Source: an uncultured Opitutales bacterium (GTDB taxonomy: Bacteria; Verrucomicrobiota; Verrucomicrobiia; Opitutales; Intestinicryptomonadaceae). Taken from it: a stretch of 8,662 nucleotides of DNA. Positions within the stretch are counted from its first letter, which is position 1; every line of letters begins with the position of its first letter. Of this stretch, positions 1 to 5,718 are shown in pieces. Made by a program: the position numbers and the translations under genes. The DNA is taken from assembly GCA_900548185.1 (NCBI GenBank), contig URJJ01000065.1, forward strand, positions 1 through 8,662, given 5' to 3'. Below the pieces are notes generated by a model. It was not told where the DNA came from. It saw only the letters and a program-made list of their open reading frames with translations, and searched no databases.

Positions 1-1308
1 GCCTACAAAGCCCGAGACTATCCCCAGCCGCGCCGATATGCCAGTGCCCTTGAAGAGCCCCTTTTCCTGCGATATTTTCCAGAGGTACAAAGTGCTTGCA
101 AAGTACGCCGGCAGCACCATCACGCCCGTTATGTCGAGCATGAAGTTCCAGGCGTTGCTTGAAAAGTACACCATGAGCATCGCAAGCTGCATGAGCGCGC
201 TTGTGACGAACAGCGACACGCTCGGGGAGCCGTTTTTGTTCTCGCGGGCGAACTGCTTCGGGAAGGTTCCGTCGGCGGCCGCGGCGGCGGGGAGCTCGGC
301 TGTTATCATGGTCCATGAGAGCCAGCTTGCAAGCACTGCCACGAGCAGGCCGCAGTTCATTATGACGGCCCCGACCGCGCCGTTTCCGGGAGAGAGCTTG
401 TTTATCATGGCTTCGAGCACGCCCGCAGTGGAGGGGTTTGCCACTCCGGCCAGGTCGGCCTGGGTCATGAAGCCGTAGGGCAGGAGGGAAAGGAGTACGT
501 ATATCGACAGGCATCCGAAGAATCCGAGCAGAGTCGCCTTGCCGACGTCCGACTGGCTCTTGGCCCTGCTCGACATGACGACCGCGCCCTCTATGCCTAT
601 GAAGGCCCACAGGGTGACGAGCATCGTGCTTTTAATCTGCGCGCCGACGGAGCCGAGGTTTGTTTCGCCGTGGCCTGTCAGGTTGCCCCAGAAGTCGAAT
701 GTAAACTGCTTCCAGTGGAACACTGCAAAGGCCGCGATTATGAATATCGCAAGCGGTATCAGCTTGCCGACGGTGCCTATGAGGTTTATCACAGACGCCT
801 GCCTGACCCCTGCCAGCACGACGAAATTGAAGGTCCATATCAGAATGGAGCCGCCTATTATCGAGTAGAGGTTGTTGCCCCCGGTGAACACTCCCGGAAA
901 GAAGTAGTTCAGGGCGTCCATGGTTATCACGGCGTAGCCGACGTTTCCGAATATCTGGCAGAGCCAGTATCCCCAGGCTATGGTAAAGCCCGCGTACTGG
1001 CCGAAGCCCTGGCGGCTGTACATGTACACGCCCGCCGTAAGGTCGGGCTTCACAGCCGAAAGGGTGCGGAACGTATTTGCTATGAAATAAATGCCGATGC
1101 CGGTGACAATCCATGCGATTATCACCGCCCCGGCGCCTGCGCCGGAGGCCATGTTCTGCGGGAGGGAGTATATGCCGCCTCCTATCATGGAGCTTACCAC
1201 GATTGCGGCAAGTCCTATGACCCCGAGCTTTTTGACGCCCGACGGCGGGGTTCCGGACGCCTGCGCGGCGGGGGGCTGCGCGTTTTGGGATTTGTCTGAA
1301 GTTGACAT
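1..1308 (-). CDS. arcD: Arginine/ornithine (or agmatine) antiporter, APC superfamily, 3' end off the window
   Basis: This inner-membrane transporter probably exchanges arginine for ornithine or agmatine, as in arginine-catabolism or acid-stress pathways. The minus-strand frame is open for 436 codons and runs off the left edge, so roughly the last 30-60 residues of a usual 460-500-residue member are missing. Visible family motifs are GGGIYSLPQNMA at about residues 43-54, AGVYMYSRQGFGQYAGF at about 92-108, and WAFIGIEGAVVMSSRAK in the middle; these are characteristic of the ArcD/AaxC branch of the basic amino acid/polyamine antiporters. Many hydrophobic segments follow one another, as expected of a 12-helix protein. 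A Pro/Ala/Gln-rich cytoplasmic extension of about 25 residues precedes the first helix. The ATG at 1306-1308 is supported by AAGGAG (complement of 1318-1323) 9 nt upstream. Substrate assignment within the family (ArcD, YdgI or AaxC type) cannot be settled from sequence alone. Confidence 0.88.
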   Translation of the reverse strand, partial: MSTSDKSQNAQPPAAQASGTPPSGVKKLGVIGLAAIVVSSMIGGGIYSLPQNMASGAGAGAVIIAWIVTGIGIYFIANTFRTLSAVKPDLTAGVYMYSRQGFGQYAGFTIAWGYWLCQIFGNVGYAVITMDALNYFFPGVFTGGNNLYSIIGGSILIWTFNFVVLAGVRQASVINLIGTVGKLIPLAIFIIAAFAVFHWKQFTFDFWGNLTGHGETNLGSVGAQIKSTMLVTLWAFIGIEGAVVMSSRAKSQSDVGKATLLGFFGCLSIYVLLSLLPYGFMTQADLAGVANPSTAGVLEAMINKLSPGNGAVGAVIMNCGLLVAVLASWLSWTMITAELPAAAAADGTFPKQFARENKNGSPSVSLFVTSALMQLAMLMVYFSSNAWNFMLDITGVMVLPAYFASTLYLWKISQEKGLFKGTGISARLGIVSGFVG

Positions 1309-1341
1309 TGAAAAATTCTCCTTTGTGGATTTGCCTGCGGG

Positions 1342-1488
1342 CTAGATGCCTGCGGGTTTCTGGAGGGCGCGTCTGAAGCGCGTTGGGGTGTAGCCGCCCG
1401 GGGCGGATTTTTTTGCGGCGCCGCAGCCGGACGGGCCGGCGCCTTTTGCGGCAGGCGGCCGCATCGGATTTGATGTTCCGGGAACCAT
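1342..1488 (-). CDS. Possible small protein upstream of the antiporter (48 aa)
   Basis: I do not recognise this product. The frame begins at an ATG (1486-1488) with AAGGA (complement of 1494-1498) 5 nt upstream, and ends at a TAG 33 nt before the antiporter start, so the two could share a transcript. The peptide starts MVPGTSNPMRPPAAKG and ends RFRRALQKPAGI. It is rich in Pro, Gly, Ala and basic residues, with no signal peptide or membrane helix. Most codons in the second half end in G or C, as in neighbouring genes, but GC-rich DNA opens such frames by chance. It may be a real small protein, a translated leader that affects the antiporter, or noncoding. The frame continues upstream to another ATG (1552-1554) that lacks a good ribosome-binding site. 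Confidence 0.35.
   Translation of the reverse strand: MVPGTSNPMRPPAAKGAGPSGCGAAKKSAPGGYTPTRFRRALQKPAGI
1394..1414 (+). terminator. Terminator-like hairpin with T-run, opposite to the antiporter gene
   Basis: On the plus strand, CCGCC (1394-1398) and GGCGG (1402-1406) pair across a 3-nt loop and are followed by A and seven T (1408-1414), the form of a factor-independent terminator. No plus-strand gene precedes it; only transcripts antisense to the antiporter would reach it. It also lies inside the possible small minus-strand frame at 1342-1488, where the T-run reads as two Lys codons, so it may be coincidence. Confidence 0.35.
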
Positions 1489-1754
1489 GTTATTCCTTTC
1501 GATGTATTTTGTGTTGATTTTCGGCCTCGTGCGCCGGTGGGGCGGGGGCTGCATTTGAGTGAAAGGGTGGCCGCCTTTCGGCGAGCCTTTGAAAGCCCGG
1601 ACTGTGAATGCTCCGTCCCTTCATCAATCGAACGCCCCGGGCGTTTGTTAACATGTTTTTGGCATGCGGGAAAATCCGGCGGGGGCGCGGCCCCGGGATT
1701 TCAGGGGCGCGCGTTTTCTGCGGCGCCGCGCGCGGCGGAAATATTCGATGTTCG
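1489..1754. other. Divergent intergenic region, no gene supported
   Basis: About 270 nt separate the minus-strand antiporter unit from the promoter of the plus-strand pyrophosphorylase gene. I see no gene here. Short frames on both strands lack ribosome-binding sites and recognisable protein features. The notable content is a set of inverted repeats at 1629-1667, listed separately. The minus-strand promoter for the antiporter should lie here or just upstream of 1488, but I find no clear -35/-10 pair for it. Confidence 0.6.
1629..1667. promoter_or_regulatory. Cluster of inverted repeats, possible operator or hairpin
   Basis: AACGCCC (1631-1637) and GGGCGTT (1639-1645) form a perfect 7-bp inverted repeat around one base; a G-T and a C-G pair extend it to 1629-1647. 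It is followed by two overlapping 8-bp palindromes, TGTTAACA (1646-1653) and AACATGTT (1650-1657), then by GCATGC (1662-1667). The position between two divergent genes suits regulator binding sites. No known operator is recognised, and a role as an RNA hairpin is equally possible. Confidence 0.35.
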
Positions 1755-1784
1755 TTGACTTCGGCCTCAAAAACGCCCTATCAT
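1755..1784 (+). promoter_or_regulatory. Sigma70-like promoter of the pyrophosphorylase gene
   Basis: TTGACT (1755-1760) and TATCAT (1779-1784) match the -35 and -10 consensus at 5 of 6 positions each, with an 18-nt spacer. Transcription would begin near 1791, leaving a leader of about 14 nt before the ATG at 1805. This supports 1805 as the start and argues against in-frame starts further upstream (1664, 1748), which lie before the promoter. Confidence 0.6.
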
Positions 1785-1804
1785 TGCCGAAAAATCCATT
1801 AGCC

Positions 1805-3226
1805 ATGGCAGACATAGAAGCGTTGAAGAAAAAGTACGAGGAGGCCGGACAGCCCCAGGTCTTCAAGTTTTGGGACACTATCGGGGATGTGTGCCGCGGG
1901 CGCCTCGCCTCGCAGCTTGAAAGCGTGGACCTGGACGAGCTGGCGCGCCTGAATGAGGAGCTGGTTTTCAAGTCGGACGGAAAGCCCGCCGCCGACTATT
2001 CGGGAATAGAGCCCGCCCCCTTCGTGCCCAGGCCCGGGGATCCGGCTGGCGACCCGAAATGGGCGCGCGCCCGCGAAGCCGGGGAGGAGGCCATCCGCGC
2101 GGGCAAGCTCGCCGCCTTTGTAGTGGCGGGGGGGCAGGGAACGAGGCTCGGGTTTGACGCCCCAAAGGGCGAGTTTCCCGTAACCCCCGTAAAGGGGCGG
2201 AGCCTGTTCAGGGTCTTTGCAGAAAAGATTCTGGCTGCGTCGCGCAGGTATGGGGCGGAAATCCCGTGGCTTGTCATGACAAGCAGGATAAACGACGCCG
2301 AGACCAGGAGGTTTTTCGAGGCGAACTCGTATTTTGGCCTCGACAGGGAGTCGGTAATCTTCTTCTCGCAGGGGCTGATGCCGGCCGTCGATTTCGAGGG
2401 CAGGATAATCATGTGCGACCGGGGCGAAGTCGCCATGACGCCGGACGGGCACGGCGGGTGCCTGCGCGCCATGGTGCGCAGCGGGGCGGCGGACGCCCTG
2501 AAGGCGCGCGGGGTGGAGTACGTCAGCTACTTCCAGGTCGACAACCCGCTCGTAAACCTTGCAGACCCCTACTTTCTCGGCTTCCACATCCTTGAGGGCT
2601 CGCAGATGTCGTCAAAGATGATACCCAAGGCTTATCCGCTTGAAAAGGTGGGGCACTTTTGCGCAAAGGACGGCCGCTTGTGCGTGGTGGAGTATTCGGA
2701 CCTGCCCGAGTTCTACCAGCGCCAGACCGACGCCAGCGGAAACCTGCGCTTCCTCGCGGGAAGCGTGGCCATACACATGTTCGACCTCGCCTTCATGGAG
2801 ACCCTCGGGCGCTCGGGGGTGCTGCCGTTCCACAGGGCCGACAAGAAAGTCGAGTACGTCGACGACGACGGCGTCGTCCGCATCCCCTCCAAGCCCAACG
2901 GCGTTAAGTTTGAAATGTTCGTGTTCGACGCCCTTCGCGAGGCGAGAAACCCGGTCATAATAGAGGGCGTCCGCGCCGACGAATTTTCGCCCGTGAAAAA
3001 CGCGGAAGGCGTGGATTCCCCCGAAACATGCCGCAGGGACCAGAACCGCATGTTCGCCCGGTGGCTCCGCTCCGCCGGGGAGCGCGTCGAGACCGATGCG
3101 GACGGCACGCCGCCTTTCAACCTCGAAGTCTCTCCGCTTTTCGCCTATGACGCCGCCTCGTTTGCCGAAGCGTGGGGCGGGCTTGCCGAAAAGCCCTGGA
3201 TAGGCGAGGGCATGTATCTCGGCTGA
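1805..3226 (+). CDS. UDP-sugar pyrophosphorylase (UDPGP type 1 family, UDP-GlcNAc pyrophosphorylase-like)
   Basis: This cytoplasmic enzyme should join UTP and a sugar 1-phosphate to give a UDP-sugar and pyrophosphate, feeding cell-envelope or glycan synthesis. The 473-residue product has the family signatures in order: nucleotide-binding loop AGGQGTRLG (108-116) with PKGEFP (120-125, K121 being the expected phosphate-binding Lys), FFSQGLMPAVD (186-196), PDGHGG (213-218), FQVDNPLV (243-250), KVGHF and VVEYSDLPE (281-302), NGVKFEMFVFD (365-375) and ADEFSPVKN (391-399). This pattern resembles eukaryotic UAP1 more than bacterial GlmU or GalU. UAP1 has Asn where His stands in DGHGG, and UDP-glucose pyrophosphorylases have PGHG, so the sugar (GlcNAc, GalNAc or glucose) is uncertain. 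The start was chosen from the promoter position; no clear ribosome-binding site precedes it, which fits a very short leader. The frame extends upstream to 1664, but those residues are Arg-rich and look noncoding. Confidence 0.88.
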   Translation: MADIEALKKKYEEAGQPQVFKFWDTIGDVCRGRLASQLESVDLDELARLNEELVFKSDGKPAADYSGIEPAPFVPRPGDPAGDPKWARAREAGEEAIRAGKLAAFVVAGGQGTRLGFDAPKGEFPVTPVKGRSLFRVFAEKILAASRRYGAEIPWLVMTSRINDAETRRFFEANSYFGLDRESVIFFSQGLMPAVDFEGRIIMCDRGEVAMTPDGHGGCLRAMVRSGAADALKARGVEYVSYFQVDNPLVNLADPYFLGFHILEGSQMSSKMIPKAYPLEKVGHFCAKDGRLCVVEYSDLPEFYQRQTDASGNLRFLAGSVAIHMFDLAFMETLGRSGVLPFHRADKKVEYVDDDGVVRIPSKPNGVKFEMFVFDALREARNPVIIEGVRADEFSPVKNAEGVDSPETCRRDQNRMFARWLRSAGERVETDADGTPPFNLEVSPLFAYDAASFAEAWGGLAEKPWIGEGMYLG

Positions 3227-3258
3227 ATCCGCCGGCCTGCCTCGGGCCGGGGCGGATT
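3226..3258 (+). terminator. GC-rich hairpin at the end of the pyrophosphorylase gene
   Basis: AATCCGCC (3226-3233) pairs with GGCGGATT (3251-3258), and GGCC (3234-3237) with GGCC (3245-3248), leaving a two-base bulge and a 7-nt loop. It begins at the last base of the stop codon. There is no T-run after it, so it may be a weak or Rho-assisted terminator, or may protect the mRNA end. Confidence 0.5.
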
Positions 3259-3280
3259 GGCCGGGAGTCCGCCTTTCCGC

Positions 3281-3302
3281 GCGCCCTGCGGCCGGGGGGC
3301 GC
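3281..3302 (+). terminator. Second hairpin downstream of the pyrophosphorylase gene
   Basis: GCGCCC (3281-3286) pairs with GGGCGC (3297-3302) across a 10-nt loop and is followed by AAAATATTT. Together with the hairpin at 3226-3258 it may insulate the secretion cluster from upstream transcription. The tail is not a clean T-run, so terminator function is uncertain. Confidence 0.35.
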
Positions 3303-3316
3303 AAAATATTTGCCGC

Positions 3317-3360
3317 ATTTGAAACTTTTTTGTTGGACGGGCGTTCAAATTTGATAAAGT
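3317..3360 (+). promoter_or_regulatory. Promoter and overlapping inverted repeat of the gspG unit
   Basis: This is an AT-rich patch in GC-rich surroundings. TTGGAC (3333-3338) and TAAAGT (3355-3360) form a moderate sigma70-like pair with a 16-nt spacer; transcription would begin near 3367, just before the AAGGA ribosome-binding site at 3370-3374. A perfect 7-bp inverted repeat, ATTTGAA (3317-3323) and TTCAAAT (3344-3350), brackets the -35 box and spacer and could be an operator. A related element precedes gspL. Confidence 0.5.
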
Positions 3361-3380
3361 GCCCGTAAAAAGGAATGCAA

Positions 3381-3815
3381 ATGAATTCGCGCAGAAGAAA
3401 TATCAGGAGGGCCAGAAGGGCCTTTACGCTTCTTGAAATACTCGTTGTAATAACGCTTCTGGCGCTGCTTGCGGCGGTGGCCGTGAGCAACGTCGGCTCG
3501 CTCATGTCCGGCGGCCAGACGAAGATAGCGCAGACTTTCGTGCGCTCGTCGCTCGACACTCCGCTAATGGCCTACCGGATGAACGTCGGGGCGTACCCGA
3601 CGACGGAGGAGGGGCTGCAGGCCCTCATAGAGGCGCCCGAAAGCGCGAAGGGGACCTGGGCCGGCCCCTACCTCAAGCTCAAGGAAATTCCGAAAGACCC
3701 GTGGGGAAACCCCTACAGGTACGAATGCCCGGGAAAGCACAATGCGGACGGATACGACGTGTGGTCGCTGGGCCCTGACAGGGTTGAGAGCGACGACGAC
3801 ATCGGCAACTGGTAG
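3381..3815 (+). CDS. gspG: T2SS major pseudopilin GspG
   Basis: The major subunit of the T2SS pseudopilus is an inner-membrane prepilin that is cleaved and assembled in the periplasm to push substrates through the secretin. The 144-residue product has a basic leader (residues 1-14), a cleavage site A14|FTLLE with Glu at +5, a hydrophobic helix to about residue 36, and the diagnostic GspG motifs YPTTEEGLQAL (72-82), DPWGNPYRY (106-114), SLGPD (129-133) and DDDIGNW (138-144). The last two belong to the calcium-binding loop region of the family. Start 3381 is preferred over an in-frame ATG at 3375 because AAGGA (3370-3374) lies 6 nt before 3381 but directly abuts 3375. Ala replaces the usual Gly at position -1. 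It is the first gene of the cluster. Confidence 0.95.
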   Translation: MNSRRRNIRRARRAFTLLEILVVITLLALLAAVAVSNVGSLMSGGQTKIAQTFVRSSLDTPLMAYRMNVGAYPTTEEGLQALIEAPESAKGTWAGPYLKLKEIPKDPWGNPYRYECPGKHNADGYDVWSLGPDRVESDDDIGNW

Positions 3816-3830
3816 CTTCCATCCGTCGGG

Positions 3831-3872
3831 GGCCGCCGCAGTGCGGCCGAGTCCGCCCGGCGTCCGGGGCGG
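3831..3872 (+). other. Tandem GC-rich hairpins between gspG and gspH
   Basis: The 93-nt gap after gspG holds GGCCGC (3831-3836) pairing with GCGGCC (3843-3848), then CCGCCC (3853-3858) pairing with GGGCGG (3867-3872). Neither is followed by a strong T-run. They may act as a partial terminator or as a 3' stabiliser of the gspG message. Either would raise GspG relative to the minor pseudopilins, which are needed in smaller amounts; this effect is inferred. Confidence 0.45.
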
Positions 3873-3908
3873 GGTTTCGGGGTTTAATCCGGGCGCGAAG
3901 GCAGGGGG

Positions 3909-4481
3909 ATGAAAAAGGCGTTCACGCTTCTTGAAATTCTTGTGGTGATAGCGCTTATGGCTCTCGTCGCAGGGCTTGCCGCGTCCAATTTCTCGTTTGT
4001 GGAAAACGCGTCGCGGAGGCCGCCCAAGGCGGTTTTGATGGAGGGGATAAAGCTCGCGCGCGTCGCGGCGGCGGACGCCGGGGAGGAAGTCTCGATGTAC
4101 TTCGACCCGGAAAGCCGCGACATCGTTCTCAGGGCGTCTTTTGACGGCAGGGAGCTGGCTCGCATGAACCTGTTTTCGATGGACGCGCAGGTCCGCGAAA
4201 AGATGGCGCGCCGCGCCGAGGAAACCGGGGAGGTGTTCGAGCTTCCGGAGGCGTCGCTCGCCTTCTATCCGGTCTATCCCGGAGAATGGGGATTTTCCAA
4301 AAGCGACGCCGAGGGCGCCGAAACCCTCCCGTGCATCCGCTTCGCTTCGGATTCGACGATGACGCCCGCGAGAATCGAGCTTAAAATCGGCGAAAAAACC
4401 GTCGCATCGTTTGAAGTTGACCCGTTTTCGGGCCTCCCCGCCGACAAGTGGATAGGGGACGCCCGGGGGAGGGGCAAATGA
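3909..4481 (+). CDS. gspH: T2SS minor pseudopilin, GspH-like
   Basis: This is a prepilin-like protein of 190 residues: a very short leader (MKKA), predicted cleavage A4|FTLLE with Glu at +5, and a hydrophobic helix to about residue 26, followed by a soluble periplasmic domain. The domain is Glu/Arg-rich in its middle and ends with a Gly/Arg-rich stretch. The assignment to GspH rests on position (after gspG, before gspI, J and K) and the pilin N-terminus, since GspH globular domains are poorly conserved. It would sit in the pseudopilus near the tip. GAAGG at 3897-3901 lies 7 nt before the ATG. The stop overlaps the start of gspI (ATGA, 4478-4481). Confidence 0.8.
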   Translation: MKKAFTLLEILVVIALMALVAGLAASNFSFVENASRRPPKAVLMEGIKLARVAAADAGEEVSMYFDPESRDIVLRASFDGRELARMNLFSMDAQVREKMARRAEETGEVFELPEASLAFYPVYPGEWGFSKSDAEGAETLPCIRFASDSTMTPARIELKIGEKTVASFEVDPFSGLPADKWIGDARGRGK

Positions 4482-4933
4482 CGCGCCGCCGCGCAAGGGG
4501 GGCGTTCACCCTCGTCGAATGCGTCGCGGCCCTCGCGCTTTTTGCGCTGATTGCCGTGATGTTCGGGCAGACGTGCTTCAACTGCCTCAATTCCGTCCGC
4601 ATGCTCAGGAAAAATTCGGAGAGGGACGCAATCTTCGGGGTCGTCCGCTCGGCGGTCCTGTCCGCCTCAAGCCTCGACGACATCCGCTCCGGAATCGAAG
4701 CCTACGACATGGACGGCAACCGCATAGAGATAAAGGGAGACGCCGAGCCCACCCGCATAATCGACCTTTTCAGGCTGGAGGTGTCCTGCCGGGAAAACGG
4801 CTACTCCGACGTTTTTTACCTCTTCCGCCCGGGGTGGTATTCGCAGGGCAACATAACAGTGGAGAGGTCCGACATGCTCGACGACCGCAGGGACTGGCTG
4901 GATGACACGCGCAGGCAGAGCGAATTCAAATGA
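4478..4933 (+). CDS. gspI: T2SS minor pseudopilin GspI
   Basis: GspI nucleates the pseudopilus tip complex with GspJ and GspK. The 151-residue product has a basic leader MTRRRARGA, predicted cleavage A9|FTLVE, and a hydrophobic helix to about residue 30; its length is typical of the family. The ATG at 4478 overlaps the gspH stop and follows a GGAGGGG stretch (4468-4474), so it is preferred over a GTG at 4448 that would place ten extra residues before the leader. The C-terminus ends in SEFK, and the stop overlaps the gspJ ATG (4930-4933). Family assignment rests on the pilin N-terminus, size and gene order. Confidence 0.82.
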   Translation: MTRRRARGAFTLVECVAALALFALIAVMFGQTCFNCLNSVRMLRKNSERDAIFGVVRSAVLSASSLDDIRSGIEAYDMDGNRIEIKGDAEPTRIIDLFRLEVSCRENGYSDVFYLFRPGWYSQGNITVERSDMLDDRRDWLDDTRRQSEFK

Positions 4934-5718
4934 AGGCACTCAGGGCGTTCACCCTCGTCGAGATGCTCCTCGCCCTTGCCATATCGGCGATGGTCATGGC
5001 GGGGGCCGTGGCCCTCATGTTCGACATGGGCTCTGTGATGCGCCACTTCGAGGAGGGCGATTCATTCGACCTGCACGTAAACGGGGTGGAGGACTTCCTC
5101 GCCAAGGCCTTCCGCAATTCCGCGTTTCCTTCGGACCTCCCGCAGTCGCTCGCAGGCTCGTCCGCATCCTCGGGCGCAGTCCGGCAGGGGAACCCTCCGG
5201 ACTCGATGTCGGGCGACGACCGCAGGCTTTGCTTCGGCGTCATTGACGACAGGCCGTTCTTTGCGGCGCGCCGGGGATTTTCGCCGGAGAAGGTGGCCTG
5301 GCTGGACTTCCGCAGGGACGGGGGGCTTTACGTCCTGTGGACCTTTGTCAAAAACGAAAATGCGGACTCCTCTGTGGTTTCGGAGAGCGACAGGCCGGTG
5401 CACGAGAGCCTCGTCTCCCCGTTTGTGACGGAATTTGAGTATGTGTATATCGACTCGTTCGGGAAGTGGACGTATGAGACCGACATGGAAAACCCCTCGG
5501 CTTCGTCCGCCTCCAGCACGACCCTCCCGGATTTTGTGAGGCTGAAGTTCAAGCGGGGCCGCGAGGAGGACGTCAGATTTGTGCCGCTTTCGATGTCAAT
5601 GGATTCGCAGTTCGCGCCCTCGGCGCAGGCTTCCCAGAGCCAGAGCCGCTCCCAAACCGGCCAGCAGGGCGGGGGGCAGCAGCAGGGCGGCGCTTCCGGA
5701 GGGAGGGGCGGAAGGTGA
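4930..5718 (+). CDS. gspJ: T2SS minor pseudopilin GspJ with a Gln/Gly-rich tail
   Basis: GspJ is part of the GspI-J-K tip of the pseudopilus. The 262-residue product has leader MKALRA, predicted cleavage A6|FTLVE, a hydrophobic helix to about residue 30, and a periplasmic domain with the expected beta-rich stretches (such as LYVLWTFV and FEYVYIDSFGKWTY). It is longer than most GspJ proteins (about 200 residues). Part of the excess is a Ser/Gly-rich loop at about 75-97, and part is a low-complexity C-terminal tail from about residue 227 made of Ser, Gln, Gly and Arg. The tail-coding DNA also supplies the ribosome-binding site of gspK. Its start overlaps the gspI stop; its stop overlaps the GTG of gspK. 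Confidence 0.85.
   Translation: MKALRAFTLVEMLLALAISAMVMAGAVALMFDMGSVMRHFEEGDSFDLHVNGVEDFLAKAFRNSAFPSDLPQSLAGSSASSGAVRQGNPPDSMSGDDRRLCFGVIDDRPFFAARRGFSPEKVAWLDFRRDGGLYVLWTFVKNENADSSVVSESDRPVHESLVSPFVTEFEYVYIDSFGKWTYETDMENPSASSASSTTLPDFVRLKFKRGREEDVRFVPLSMSMDSQFAPSAQASQSQSRSQTGQQGGGQQQGGASGGRGGR

Noticed and set aside
632..1299. Frames on both strands inside the antiporter gene
   Set aside because: The frame open from 1308 to 1 encodes clear antiporter motifs; the others are out-of-frame or antisense shadows.
1664..1804. N-terminal extension of the pyrophosphorylase from ATG 1664 or 1748
   Set aside because: The extension is Arg-rich and lacks family similarity, and a good promoter at 1755-1784 places transcription start after both codons.
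2612..3559. Long minus-strand frame (315 codons) opposite the pyrophosphorylase and gspG genes
   Set aside because: It is the shadow of well-supported plus-strand genes in GC-rich DNA, crosses the intergenic promoter region, and shows no protein family features.
3564..4496. Long minus-strand frame (310 codons) opposite gspG and gspH
   Set aside because: It spans two real genes and their hairpin spacer, is rich in Arg, Pro and His, and has no recognisable domain.
5664..5708. G-quadruplex in the GspJ tail-coding DNA
   Set aside because: Several G-runs are present, but their spacing does not give four runs with short loops cleanly; the codons for Gly and Gln explain the composition.
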